A stretch of 64,000 nt of DNA, from the NCBI GenBank assembly GCA_021186555.1, contig JAJKFL010000002.1, forward strand, positions 31,536,001 to 31,600,000, given 5' to 3'. This document shows positions 1 through 12,818 of this stretch, piece after piece. The DNA comes from Reticulitermes speratus. Taxonomy: Eukaryota; Arthropoda; Insecta; Blattodea; Rhinotermitidae. Both the position numbers and the translations under genes were made by a program. The notes under the pieces are model-generated. The model did no database searches. It was not told where the DNA came from and worked only from the letters and a program-made list of their open reading frames with translations. Every line of letters starts with the position of its first letter. The stretch's first letter is position 1.

Positions 1-429
1 TCTGCACAATATAAAATTTTCAGTTTGGCTGTGATTAAAATTTCTAAATTGTATGTTCAACACATACGTATTTAACTGTGTATATGTGAACATCCAGAGT
101 TTCAGCTCTCACATACTTTTTATAAAGCTTAAGAAATGTGTGTGAAACTACCGATGAAGTATAAACATTGAATAACATTATCACATCTCTGCTGTCCCAG
201 GGGGACTCAGTAAACATAAAATTTTAATAAACATTCGCACATACAAACAAGCACTCTTGACTTTCATTTAAAGAGTTTAATTTAATATAATTTAATAATA
301 ATTTAATTTAGTATAATTTAATGAGTTACATTTAATTCATATTCTAATACAAATGCTAATCAGTTTTATGTAAGGAATTGGTACTAAGAGTGGAAAAAAC
401 ACATAAGCTTATGATAAATTTCATGTAAA
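1..429. other. No recognised feature
   Basis: AT-rich DNA with TTTAATATAATTTAATAAT-like short repeats at 275-335. No coding signal seen. Confidence 0.6.
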
Positions 430-725
430 ATCTCACGTGATTACAAAGCAACCAAATTTTGAACTCAGTACAATGACCAGCATATGGGCTGGAAAACCTA
501 TGAATCTGGATTCAATTCCTAGCAAGGGCAAGAGATATTTCTCTTCTCTGAAGTACTCAGACTGCCTCTGGTGCCCACTCAACCTCCTGCGCAATGGGCA
601 CAGTGCATCTTTCCTCCAGGGAATGAGGCTGACCACTTACCTCCAACTAGTGTTGTGGTTAAAAATGTGCAAGTTATACTGCCACTCCCCCACAAACCTT
701 CATGGCATGGTGCTTAATTAAGCAC
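430..725 (+). mobile_element. Possible decayed SINE
   Basis: GGATTCAATTCCTAGCAAGG resembles a Pol III B box in an otherwise AT-rich region, followed by a more GC-rich body (CTGCCTCTGGTGCCCACTCA). The open frame at 437-721 is not protein-like. No target duplication seen. Confidence 0.4.
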
Positions 726-2214
726 AGGGATTTGTTGCTTTTTTATAATTTAAAATTAAAAAAATGCAAGCTGAAAAATGTTTCCTTAAATTGTGGTCTT
801 ATAATTTCAACATTTCAAACTTAATGTTGTCCTTTCCCTCTTAATAGTTTTAACTGAAGTAAGGAAGGAGTTTAGTCATGTGGGAAAACATATCCAAACA
901 CAGTTCCATTTGGATCTCTGTTACTAAGAAGAGTATAAAGGCACTGTATCTCAGCACCATCACTTTATGTGCATGAATCACATCACTGAAATAGTGAAAC
1001 TTTATTCTACATTATTTTTACTTACAAATAACACAAAGCCAAAGATGGCCATGGTGGGTGATTTAATGGCCCCTCCCTTAATCTATTGCATTATATTATA
1101 TTATATTATATTATATTCCTGTTCTGTGAGAGGTCTACACACAGAAGAACTTTGACACTATTTAATATACAACATTCCATTCACTTCACAATGGAAACTG
1201 GTAACTGTTAAAGCCGATAAAATTTTTCTACATTAACCTTCACAGTCACAAACTGATGATTTATTGTTCCAAGACCAAATAAATTTATTTTATGTATTTC
1301 TAAAAATGCAAAATCTGATTTTATTTGCTGATGTTATTTCACAGTGTTGAATGCTGTGACAAAGAATCCCAGGAACTGTGTTCTGTATTATTCATTCGTA
1401 TCACAAAATTATAAACACACAAAAGTAAAGCAAAAGCAAGAAAAAATCTAAATATTAACACACAACTACTTACACAGCCATGCTTTGTTAACTATCACAC
1501 ATTATATGCATACTTACATCACAATAACACACAATGAACAGGTAAGTTACAACAGGCAACCTACTGTGGGAGTTGATATCTGAGGTAGTTTGGATCAAGA
1601 AATATATATATATATATTTTAAAACATGCAAATCCTTGCAAATGTTTTGGTCTTCACACTTGACCTACATCAAGTAACTGTATAGCATTCTTCACAACAG
1701 ATTTAGTAACTGCCATAAGCTAAGCCAAGTGTCCTCCATCCACATAATTCTTAATTTTAAATCTGAAGTGTAATAAAGACCTGATATATGAGTACAACAA
1801 ACAACAAATGCAGTGTTAAAAGAGAGCAAAGATACAAGTTTGAGCTACTTATAAATGAATTAGTAACTTTGTAAGCTAAACAGGGAAAGTGATATATACC
1901 AATAAGGCATGTATCTTCAAAACTCAATTTAAAAAGAGAACAGGCAAATAAACATACTAACAATTCAAAGGATTCAACTGATAATATCTGAATAATAATC
2001 CCAAGCATATGGTAACTACGGTAACACAGTCACTGAAGATGACGCAAATTAAGCATTGAAATATGTAGAACTGGTGAATGGTATAATGTGTGAAAGACTG
2101 TTGGTAATTCCTATAATTTTATTGGAATTACTGTATTATTCAAGGCCACAAAGTATGCACAGAATAAACTTTCTTCTTGTTTGTCTCTTTTCTGTGTGAA
2201 GTTTTGAATGAACA
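726..2214. other. No recognised gene
   Basis: AT-rich, with the TTATA repeat near 1090 and a short (AT)n near 1603. Frames here lack protein-like composition. WDR7 would have to continue through here if its remaining exons lie further left. Confidence 0.55.
1088..1117. repeat. (TTATA)n short tandem repeat
   Basis: Five or six tandem TTATA units. Confidence 0.8.
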
Positions 2215-2510
2215 ATTTCTGGACTGCTGGATTGGCCGCGGTTCACTAACATCTCCCACACCATCACCCTGCGCACCACATATTCCTGACCTTAGAACAC
2301 TGGAAAATTCTTTGTGAGCCAATATCAAGGGACAAGTGGCTGCACACTGGTATCACAACAATAACAAGTTGTGCAGAGCTATGGAACAGGCTTTCACCAC
2401 TATTACACCACAAATAATTCAGCTTATGTCACACAGAACATGGTGGCCCATCAGGGTGTGTTTGGAACACAACGGTGCACATACATATCCACTTAATGTA
2501 CAGCAACTCT
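2215..2510 (+). pseudogene. Tc1/mariner-like transposase C-terminal remnant
   Basis: Plus-strand pieces WIGRGSLTSPTPSPCAPHIP, ANIKGQVAAHWYHNNNKLCR, AMEQAFTTITPQIIQLMSHR and TWWPIRVCLEHNGAHTYPL match the end of arthropod mariner-type transposases (IGRG..., PDLTP, FIKGQV, VTPQML..MSHRTW, GAHTDPL). One in-frame stop and at least one frameshift are present. TIRs are not seen. Confidence 0.65.
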
Positions 2511-2639
2511 CACAAATTGGTACAGTGAAGTGAAGTGAAGTAAAGTAAAAGTTCAGTGACTTCCTGGTCACTCTGTACATAAGAAATACATGATCAAGTA
2601 CATAAATAATATAATATAATATAATACAATATAATAATT

Positions 2640-4703
2640 AATTTGGCTAAAAATGTATTATGACAAACGAATATCAGAATCAATCAATAAATAAAAAAAT
2701 TGGACTTAACAAAAGATGAATCAGGCGAATCGGAAAAGAAAAAATATGCACCTATTGTTATAAATGAGAATGGAAACTTAATTTCTGAACCACATATGCA
2801 GCAAAGCTATTTAATGCTTACTTTACTGAGACAGCAGAAAGGCTAGTGTAATTTTACCCCTGGGGTACTTAAATATTCCAATGGTAATCAAAAACTTTCA
2901 GCCTCAATATTTTTTACACCCACAAATGACGAAATTACTACTATTAATAAAAATTTAAAAACCAAACAATCAAGTGGACTAGATGGGTTTTCAAGCTTCC
3001 TTATCGAAAAATGTTATGTATACGTATTTAATTAAACCACTAACTTTTTTGACTAACCTATCACTTAGTACTGGAAAATTTCCAGAAAATCTTAAAATTT
3101 AAAAAATAAAACCCTTCTTCAAAAAAAGGGGCTCCAAATAAAATTGAGAATTATAGGCCAGTGTCATTGGTCTCGACTTTTTCAAAATTTTGGACAGAGT
3201 AGTATGTATTAGATTAATAAACTTCCTGGAGAAGCACAACATGTTTATAGAAAGTCAACACGGTTTCTGTAAAGATAAATCCACGAGTACAACATTAGTT
3301 AATTTTCTGGAAGATATGTATAAAACACTAGATAATACAGACATATGTGTAGGTCTATTTTTAGATTTATCTAAAGCATCTGACATGGTAAATCATAATA
3401 TCTTATTACAAAAATTAGATAAACAAGGCATTAGAGGAATTGCACATCAGTGGTTTGCTTCTTACTTAAAAAACAGAAAACAGCTGGTAGAAATGGACCA
3501 TCTTGATGTATCAACTCATGAAATCGAACAAAAACGGTTGGCAGAAAAAATAATTCAATATGGAGTCCCACAGGGTTCCATTTTAGGGCAGTTGTTTTTA
3601 ATATATATGAATGATATAGACACAAATATCAGCTATGACATAGGCATCAAACTAACACTCTTTGCTGATGATACTAGCATTTTAATAACTGGCAAAGACA
3701 CACAGGATTTAACTTTAAATTTGGATAAAATTAATAAAAGTATCTTACCCTGATTGGACAATAACAGACTGATTATAAATAAAGATAAATCATTGGCATT
3801 AGGCTTTCATCACAAAATAAATAAACATGTAGTATGTATTTCCTGACATAATATTGAAAGACAGGCAAAAACAAAATTTTTGGGAGTCTGGCTAGACCAT
3901 AATTTAAATTGGGATTTTCATGAGGAAAAATTAGTAATTAAACTAAGCAAACTTTGTTTTGCAATTAAAACAATCAAATCATTTGTAAATAAAAATATTG
4001 TTAAAACCATGTATTTTGCATACATGCATTCATCTCTGAAGTACGGTATTTTATTTTGGGGAGATGTTAGAAATCTTAAGAAAGTCTTAAACATAAAGAA
4101 AGGGCAATAAGATTAATAGCTAATATTTCAAGCACTACAAGTTGCTAACTGTATTTCAAAAAATTAAAGATTATGACACTGCCTTGTATACACATCTATG
4201 AAATTCTTCTATACACTAAAATGTCCTTAAGTAAATTCTAAACTAATTCTATGTTTCATTCACATGACACAAGGAATAAGTCAGATTTATTCATTACAAG
4301 CCATAACACCAAACTATTTGAACAGAGTATTGCTTACAACAGTGTGCTTGTTTATAACAAACTACCTAGTGACATTAAAAGTGTTAAGTCAATAACAAAA
4401 TTCAAGAAGATACTTCGGAACTCCCTACTTGAAAAGAGCTTTTATTCGGTGGAAGAATTTATGACGGCAACTTGTAGGAATTGGGTTAATGATGTATCTC
4501 CATATTGAAATTACCTGTATTCATCTGTGTACTGTGTTAATTAGTGTTTTGTGTTGTTCTGTATATGTAAGTAATTATATCAGTTTTATGTGTTTGTTTG
4601 CTTTTACTGTAATTATTGTACTTTTATTGTAATTACTCTCTGGACGTGTCCATCATTCTGTAATGATTTTTAGGATGAAAGACAAACTAAACTAAACTAA
4701 AAT
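2640..4703 (+). mobile_element. CR1-like LINE, decayed, with AAACT tail
   Basis: Pre-RT sequence (2700-3180) leads into a frame at 3190-3753 with SQHGFCKDKSTSTTLVNFLE, GLFLDLSKASDMVNHNILLQ, YGVPQGSILGQLFLIYMNDI and LFADDTSILI. Broken continuations are at 3880-4110 (GVWLDHNLNWDFHEEKL, KYGILFWGD) and 4251-4508 (HDTRNKSDLF, FYSVEEFM). A 3' UTR ends in AAACT repeats at 4684-4702. The endonuclease is missing. Confidence 0.9.
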
Positions 4704-5198
4704 TCATAGATCATTCTGATGTCTATATTACAGTTTGTTCACAGAACAACTGATGATGATAATGATGCTGAGTAGCAGGAGGTGAATGACAGGACATAAT
4801 CACAAAGCCATCTTTCTACGTGTACCTACAAGCAAATGTGCCTGTTAGATCACAGTAAACTTGAAATTATTGTTACTTCAAGCTCATGTAGTGCTGTTTT
4901 CAAGAAATCTGTCTGAAGGCACTTTCATATACTTGTGAGTGTTTGACATGAACACTGATACACACTGAAACACACATGCTTCTAACAACTGCAAACAAAT
5001 TATTTTAAAATAAAGTATTATAGACCTTCTCAACAAAGATTTACACTGTTCAGTGGTATGAGGTAAAGCATTCCTAATGTGTTCATACAAACAAGGATGT
5101 GGAAAAATAATATCACAATTATGCACATGATACTACAATGAGAGCCATGCAAAGAATGAAGCAGGTGGGCAGCCAGGCAATAGAAGAACTATTGAGCT

Positions 5199-5688
5199 TT
5201 ATGTTATTTGTACTGTACATTTTCTTGATTATATAAAATCGTGTTCTGACAAATGTACACTCTTTATTATCTGTTATTTAATACAGTTTATATTAGAAAT
5301 GGTCCAACATGTTTCGAACCATGTCACAGTTCATCCTCAGGGACTCAATTATTTATTACACCAGCTATCTATGTATGGTACTCATTAAAATATATAAGGT
5401 GGTTTGATAGTATGCTAGTGGTATACTTGAGTATACCACTAGCAAACAACTGGCGACCATAAAGTAGCTGATACAGTGTCAAAAACTCAACACAGTTAAT
5501 GGCATTTTCTCAAAACAACTTATATATTTTAATGAGTACCATACATAGATAGCTGGTGTAATAAATAATTGAGTCCCTGAGGATGAACTGTGACATGGTT
5601 CAAAACATGTTGGACTATTTTTAATATAAACTGTATTAAATAGCAGATAATAAAGAGTGTACATTTGTCAGAACACAATTTTTTATAT
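5199..5688. mobile_element. Inverted-arm element with two ribozyme-like motifs (Penelope-like candidate)
   Basis: A 490-bp unit bounded by the 12-bp direct repeat AACTATTGAGCT (5187-5198 and 5689-5700). Two ~170-bp arms (about 5230-5402 and 5517-5688) are inverted copies. A ~30-bp extension (5199-5229) is present only on the left. Each arm carries the CTGAGGATGA...GAAAC nested-stem motif (5301-5344 minus, 5573-5615 plus). A short perfect hairpin (TGCTAGTGGTATA) lies in the spacer. No protein is encoded. Inverted pseudo-LTRs plus a short one-sided extension are hallmarks of Penelope-like elements; the assignment is inference. Confidence 0.7.
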
Positions 5689-5700
5689 AACTATTGAGCT

Positions 5701-6921
5701 CTTTACCAGTGTTACATTGCGTTACAGTGCTGGTAATCTACTACCATCAGGCAGGTTAATATTGCAGTATAAAATTAAATGAAGTAATATACTTTAAGCA
5801 ACAAATATATCTCATACATGCAAGGAAAACAGATGCAAACTAACAGAACATTGTGTGCAACAAGTATGTAAGGTCTAGTATTACAGGTCACTCACTTCTC
5901 TTTCCCTCTACACAATAAATTTTTAGCCAGTAAATGTAATTTCTGGGCTCCTGAAACTACAAAGCTTGTAGTAATGATGAAATTAATTTGGTTACAAGTC
6001 TAGAATTCATTTTGGAAAGTGTCTTACGATTTTTACATGAAAAATCCAAAAATAAAATAAATTTCAGACTTTTTGAAATAATTATGTAACAAAATACAGC
6101 TCTTTGCTACAGTTCTCTCTTCAAAAACACAAAATTCGTTCTACTTGGAATATAAGTTTGGAAGTTACAACTAGGTATTTTAGGATGTTAGTTCCTGCAA
6201 CCTAATATTAATGCATGTTCAATTACAACAGAGCAATACCCACAACAGCAATAACAAATGTTATGCTGATAAGTGCCTGTGGCAATGCTGAATTTTCCTC
6301 AAGTATGGGTATTTGTAATGCATATTTACCATTAAACAGGTCTATGTTACTTACAAACTGCAGAGAAAAACAGTACATCAGTATTCTTTTATTGTTACAT
6401 TTATAACCCGATACCAAAATATGTTTCAAAAACACAGACTGCCAACACACATTAATGTCTCATACTAAGTATATGAAGTGTAAGCAAAAAGCTGTGGTCA
6501 AAACTGAATACCTCAGATATAATGGTACATCCTTGTATTGCCTAGTTTGCAACAAACATGTCAGTGTCAGAAAACAAAAAGGGACTGCCTGACAGTTATA
6601 AGTTACACACACAGTGACAGAATAAGTTCCGGTAAAAACTTCAATATATGCTTGTTGATGAAACATAACATTCCATACCAAATGCCATGCACAATTTATC
6701 TTATTACCAACAAGTTGTGAATGAAGAGTAAGTCAAAAGATCCAGCAAAAAGTATGTCAATTATTGTAGTGTAAAAAAATTATAGACTGCAGCTGTAAAA
6801 CTCTTTGTCTCCAACAATACAACTGCATGATGCATTAAACAGGAACTTACTTCAGTTCAAAACTGGAAACAGGAGCATGCTGCAGTATTGTTCAATCTGT
6901 GTCATGCACTGTATATACATG
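5701..6921. other. No recognised feature
   Basis: AT-rich; open frames on both strands at 6215-6720 overlap each other and match nothing I know. Confidence 0.55.
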
Positions 6922-8193
6922 GGCTGTTCAAAAAGTTCTCAGACTAATTAACAAAATACAGTATGTAAGAGATAAATTTTATCGAACATTATCCCTTCAA
7001 AGTAGTTTGATTCCACATTATACATTGACTCCAATGACATTTCCATTTTCCCCAGCATTCCACATATTATTCTGAAGAAGGTCGGGTTAGCTGCTCTACC
7101 AATCTTTCTGTGTTTCCTCTACTGAATAAAATTTATACCCTTTTAAACTAGCTTTCAATTTTGGGAAGAGAGAAAAGTCTGCTGGAGAGACAACAGGGTT
7201 GTAGGGTGGCTATGTGGCCACCAATGTTTTGTTTTTCACAAGAAACTTCCACATGGAGAGTGCTAGGTGCACAGGAGCATTGCCATGGTAAAGAAACCAG
7301 GCATTTTCCTGTTAAAGTTCCAGATGTTTCTTTCACACTACTTTTTTATAAGTCATAAAACGGTCAGGTAGACTTTCTCATTCATTGTTTTACCTCCAGT
7401 AAGAAAACAATGTGCATGGTCTTCACATTCAATCTGCTCTGTCATGCTTCTTCCAGTCCTGAGGAAACTTTTGCCTTCCATTGTGAAAACGGCTAATTCA
7501 TTTCAACATCATACCTGTAGACAAATGTCCTATCACCCATAATAACTAATTTTATGAAACTCTTGTTCACTTCAGCTTGCTGCAAACGACTGATGCATAT
7601 GGTAAATTGGTTTTCTTTTTCTTCAACCATGAGAAGTCACTGACTGAATTTTGCCAACAGGCTGCATACCCAAATTTCTAGTTAAAATTGTGAAACACAA
7701 TCCTACAAATATTCCTACGCCTTCCACCATTTCTTATTCTGTTAACCATCAATTTTAATGTTCCAAGTATTGACCGAGTTGATTTTTTCATCAGCTAGTG
7801 ACATGAATGCGCAGCCGGAACAATGGATATCTTCCCACAATTCTTTGCGACTTTTAAAATGTTTGTGCTATTCAGACGCTGTTGATCAGCTACATGCTTT
7901 ATCACCAAATGCCATTTTTAACAAATCATGCATTTCTCTAGTAGTTGTCCCCATTTTGTAACAAAATCTCACACAAATGCACAGTTCTGTAAACATATGT
8001 AAAAAAATTGCCAATATACAATTTCCCTAAATCAAATAACTGTCTTTACGTGACAACAAAAACAAGTTAGGACTGAACAAAAAAAACATCAGGATCCAGG
8101 AAGTCTATTCAACCACACCCAATCATTTTGCAGCTGTCACATTATTTTAAACGGAGAGTTGCATTCGCTATCCCAGAACTTTTTCAACAGCCT
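6922..8193 (-). mobile_element. mariner-like element, 1.27 kb, decayed
   Basis: Terminal inverted repeats GGCTGTTCAAAAAGTTCT (6922) and GGCTGTTGAAAAAGTTCT (complement ending at 8193). The minus strand carries transposase remnants; near 7340-7150 a frame corresponds to the end of the catalytic domain (proline-rich block followed by SRLFSLPKIES, consistent with a degraded PDLAP..FFLFPKLK motif). The frame is broken repeatedly. A second copy of the family is at 29902-34022. Confidence 0.75.
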
Positions 8194-8589
8194 TCATATG
8201 TGCATCACATGTGATCATACTTCAGTCCCTATTCCATAATGTTATTAAATAACGTGACTTAAAACAAAAGATCAGAAGTAATACATCAGCATAAATTAGC
8301 AGATGGTTATTTAAAATACTTCAAACATACATAACACAAACGTAATTCTATACTTTTTAATTTCCTAATAAATAAACAGCAATCTTTCATGTTCCAACAT
8401 TTTAAAGCACTTTCAGCACCCTTTCTTAATGACAAGAAACAGGCTACAGTCCAAGCCACATAAATCTGCCTTGATATGTTTAGAAGAAAGCTGAACTGTG
8501 AGTCAGGGGACAAGAAAATGAAGGAGGCAGCTTCTGATCATAAGAAAACTGCTTATAACAGACAACTGTAAGACTGATAGCTAGAATCA

Positions 8590-8830
8590 CGATAGAGATG
8601 ACTGTTTTCTGGGATGTAATACTGAGCAGTCTGACAGAAGTGTACTAATGATTCACATGAAACAGCTGCTGCCATCATGTGATGACCAGGTGATAATTCT
8701 GGCAACCTATTCCTGTACAACATCAGTACACACTGCACAGCATCACATACTACAGAAAAGTCACATTCACAGTCACTGCTGTGAGAACCTGAAATGTAAA
8801 ATACAAACCCAAGGTGTGCGTAGAAGCCTG
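8590..8830 (-). repeat. Dispersed repeat family, copy 3
   Basis: ACTGTTTTCTGGGATGTAAT followed by GAGCAGTCTGACAGAAGTGT, and CACTGCTGTGAGAACCTGAA, match copy 1 in order; the motif itself is lost. Confidence 0.45.
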
Positions 8831-8906
8831 TATTCAAGCAGCTAAACCGACAAAGTCATAGTCACCACACCTACCACAGTCTGCCTCTAGCAACATTATT
8901 TATATA

Positions 8907-11110
8907 CAGTGAAACCTCTATCCATCGTTCCCGTTACCGTCGTTGGCCCGCATGTATCGTCTGCCTTATTTGGTCCCGAAATTAGCCCCAAATAAATAAC
9001 ACTATTTTTTCCCGCCTCCATTGTTCCTCGAACTGTCGTTTTCCTGCACCAATAGTTGAAAAATCACGGTCCTGACGCAACATTTTCCCGCACTGATAGT
9101 TTTTTTTTTAAATTTGAAGCGATGGTTTAGTGCGCTGTGCGTGCATTGCTTTCTTAGTGCCACCTGGATTGGCTCCATCAAAAAGTATGGAGTGCATTCT
9201 GTACTCTTTGCTCTCCATCCTTTTCTTTGGACTAGATGAAGACTTGGCAACTCTGTTGTGGAGCTTTACTTCATTGCAAGTGGTTCTGTGCGTTCTGGTG
9301 TGCTTCATAGTTTCATACGTTACCCTGGTTTAATCATTTCCATCCTTTATTATCCTTTTCCTATAATATTTTATTTCTGTTATTAATTCATTCCTGTTTT
9401 ATTACTTCATTATATTTTATTCCTGCTATTTATTTTGAAATCCGTGGACCATGTCCCAACCTAAAAAGCAAGTGAGAACTCTGCACGAGCGATTGAAAAT
9501 AGTAGAAGAGGTGGAGAAGAATCCTGGAGAGAAACGTGTCGACATTGCCAAACGCCTTGGGTTGGCTCCAAGCACACTAAACTCCATATTCGCAAAGAAG
9601 GACGAAATCCGAGAGCAGGCAGAAAAATGTGGTAACGCCAGTAAGAAGAGGAAAATAGGTAGGGAGTCGACATTCGCCGAGTTGGAAAGAGTACTCTTCT
9701 CGTGGTACCAGCAGGCAAGGGCGTCGAATATCCCAATTGATGGAACCATTCTTCGTGGAAAGGCGAAGATGATTGCAGCGCAGCTGAATATAGAAAATTT
9801 CACTGCATCCAACGGCTGGATAGCGGGTTTAAGGACCGGCATAGCCTAGTATACAAGAAGTTAGTCGGAGAAAGTGTGGCAGTGGACAGCGAAAGCACGG
9901 AAGCGTGGCTGGAAAGACTGCCATCTTTGTTGGAGGGCTAAGAACAACGTGATATTTACAACGCGGATGAGACGGGGCTCTTCTACAACGTGCTTCCTGA
10001 TAGAACCTTGGTTCTCAAAGGAGAGTCTTGTCATGGAGGGAAAAACTGTAAAGACAGACTTACTGTTTTACTTTGTGTTAACAGTGATGGAACTGACAAA
10101 CAAGTGCCGATTGTTATCGGAAAATCTCCGAAACCGCAATGTTTCAAGAATGTAAAAAAATTACCCACCAAGTACCACGCGAACAATAAAGCGTGGATGA
10201 CCACAGACATTTTTTCTTCATTTCTGCGTTCATTAGACGCAAGTATGGGTGCACAAAACAGGAACATTCTCCTCTTTGTGGACAATTGTGCCACACATCC
10301 AAAGGATACATCGTTTCTAAGAAATGTAACAGTCATACGGTACCTGGCAAATTGTACAAGTGTGCTCCAGCCCCTTGATTTAGGGGTAATAAAGTGTTAT
10401 AAGCAGCTTTATAGAAAACGCCTCGTGCAAACAGCTGTTTGCTTAATGGATGCAGGCAAAGATACGAAAAAGAAGATAAACGTGTTGGAAGCTTTGCACT
10501 ACACTGTGGCAGCCTTGCAACAAGTAACCCAGCAGACAATCGAAAATTGTTTTCGGAAAGCTGGTTACGTGCAGGGACAATCTTCAGGCGATAGTGACGT
10601 CGTATTGACCAACAATGACGACGATTTCCGCCAAGACTGGGAAAAGTTCAGTGGCATGAACAAAGATAAATTCGAGGACTACGTCTCTGTGGACAGTCAC
10701 GTGGCAACCTGTGGTGTAGAAACAGTGCAGGAGCTGTGCGTGAGCCTCGTGGCGTCCGGGAGTGTGGAGCGGGAAGAAGGAGAAGAAGAAGCTGGCGAAC
10801 CCGAAGTTGTGCCGAGTTTTGCTGAGACGCATGAAGCGCTGATGAAAGTAAGATCTTTCTTTTATGCGCACAGCACGAGTGACAGTGATCGTGAAAGTGT
10901 TCTAGGCCTTGAAAAATCGTACTTTGAATTGAGGAGGAGTAAAGTTTGCTCAAAACAAACGTCAATGAAAGATTTTCTCAGCAAGAAGTAATAATTATCA
11001 TTAAATTGATCTTATCTATAATTTTTAATGGTTTCCCGGTACTATCATTTCCCATATGTATCGTTCAAATTTTCCGGTCCCCTGAAAAACGATGGATAGA
11101 GGTTTCACTG
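8907..11110 (+). mobile_element. Tigger/pogo DNA transposon, nearly complete
   Basis: A 2,204-bp element with ~23-bp terminal inverted repeats (CAGTGAAACCTCTATCCATC at 8907; its complement ends at 11110), flanked by TA on both sides (8905-8906, 11111-11112). It contains a transposase pseudogene at 9451-10991. Length, TIR type and TA duplication are those of the Tigger/pogo branch of Tc1/mariner. Confidence 0.95.
9451..10991 (+). pseudogene. Tigger-type transposase, one frameshift and one nonsense codon
   Basis: The N-terminal frame 9451-9849 has a CENP-B-like DNA-binding region: MSQPKKQVRTLHERLKIVEE, then DIAKRLGLAPSTLNSIFAKK, followed by the second helix-turn-helix (FSWYQQARASNIPIDGTILR). 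A 1-nt loss near 9827 shifts frame. A TAA at 9939-9941 follows, and the frame then stays open to the TAA ending at 10991. The DDE domain shows YNADETGLFYN (first Asp), LLFVDNCATHP (second Asp) and LQPLDLGVIKCYKQ (third Asp). It ends with an acidic stretch and TSMKDFLSKK. In Tigger elements this protein cuts at the TIRs and inserts at TA. As it stands the copy cannot make the full protein. Confidence 0.93.
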
Positions 11111-12027
11111 TATATCATACGCAGAACCAAACTTCCAGAGATTCTCCAGAGTTGGTAATGGTGCAATGTGGGCAGCGAATGGCACAGCCCTTCACAGCAG
11201 CACTGCCACAATTGAATGGCATATGGAGGATTTGCTACATAATGTTAATAACACCATGGATATGAGAAAATTGATGGCTGTAACAACTACAGCGACAGAA
11301 ATGTGGGAGAGGCAGAATACTGGGAAATGTTCAATTTTTGTGTTCTGTATCATGGCAGATTTATTTTATGCAAATTATAACATCACTGGATCTTGTTCCA
11401 TATGAGACAAGTCAAAGAGTTTTTACAGAAATAAAAGATTCAGAAAATTTTTATGAGAAATATGTTACAGTCGACCTTTTAGTGTCAGTTATGCTGACAA
11501 ACAATTATACAGAACATTTTCAAGTACCTGATTAAAATCTTTAAGAAAGTGACAAACTGTCATGATTTATCATATTTTCAATCAAAACTTGCAGGTTTTG
11601 CACTAGCAACACATAATTTTAGATAGAACATAGCAGAAACAGATGAATTTATTATATGTCTCATGAATGTAGCAGCAATTAATCAGTTATATCCAGCAGC
11701 TGATACACTTATGACACAACTTCAAAAGAAAGTTGTAGCCCATGTGCAACAAGGCACCTGCTACTCTGAACAATAAAGTTAGAAAGTTAAAATGGGAATT
11801 GTGAGTGAGGACGAGGGCATCAGTTTTTGTGAGATACAAACATTATTCCTATTGAAAGGAAAGAAAATCACGTGAACTGGACATGCTGACAAAAATTTAC
11901 CTGTTAAAATATGACTAGGAATTTTTGTTTACACTTTAGCATTTAATTTGTTCCTGCCTAAAACTTTTATAACTTATTTTCACTGACAAACTAATATTCT
12001 GATGTGTCAATTCTTCTGGGACATTTT

Positions 12028-12070
12028 GACCCTTGAAGATGAGACCACCATGTTGTCTCAAAACGTCGGG
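12028..12070 (+). ncRNA. Ribozyme-like nested-stem motif
   Basis: GACCCTTGAAGATG, inner stem GAGAC/GTCTC around CACCATGTT, then AAAACGTCGGG, with outer GAC/GTC. The inner stem differs from other copies by paired changes. Function is inferred from resemblance to a hammerhead core; the surrounding unit was not delimited. Confidence 0.45.
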
Positions 12071-12792
12071 CGCCCATCACCCAGTGCCATGGTGCCACAT
12101 CTCACAAGAACAAAGACCTCCTAAGTGCACTGCTGCAAAATTCTACAAATTCACACAATACTCTGATGCTCTGAAGGACCTTACTATCTATATCTCCAGG
12201 GCAAACGAATATGAGCTCCTTTGTAACACCCCAATATCCACCAAAAGCAACTTCTCACTGTATGAGTATTACTTGTGTATTGCAGCAGTGACTCATAACA
12301 CTGGATAGTCAATCCCAGTTTTCAAGACACAATACTGTCCTACGTGTATTGCAATATTATGACACACATATACATACGTATATCCATAACATACTTCATA
12401 TGTGCAGAAAATTCATAATGTAACAACCTTACAAGATGGGAACATGACACCTGTTAAAGCACAAGATCAGCATAAGAAACACAAATATATCAAGTATCCT
12501 TTGTACGTATGTATCACACATTACTTTTGGCCTTTCACTTCAGATGTTATCAGGAGGCAGAACAGGCAAATGCTAGATCTCATATAATTTCATCTCCTCA
12601 TATTTTCTTGGAGACTAAAACTCAATTTTTTAACCAAATGTGAAGTATCCAGCTTCAATGTTACCCATTCATTTTTTAAAATTAACTCGATAATTGCACC
12701 AATGCATTTTACTTCTCCTAATTAAACTTTATGTTGTTCTCCACTCTTGTATCATCTGCTGTGTCACCTATGTGTCCCTCATGTTGGCCTAT

Positions 12793-12818
12793 CAGGTGCC
12801 GGATTAAAGGAATTCTAC
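12793..12818. mobile_element. Solitary TIR end of the Jerky/Tigger-like family
   Basis: GGTGCCGGATTAAAGGAATT is the complement of the terminal sequence at 44115 with one change. Only this end is recognisable. Confidence 0.55.

Noticed and set aside
437-721. 94-residue plus-strand frame as a gene
   Set aside because: Composition and the B-box-like text indicate a repeat; no conserved protein motif.
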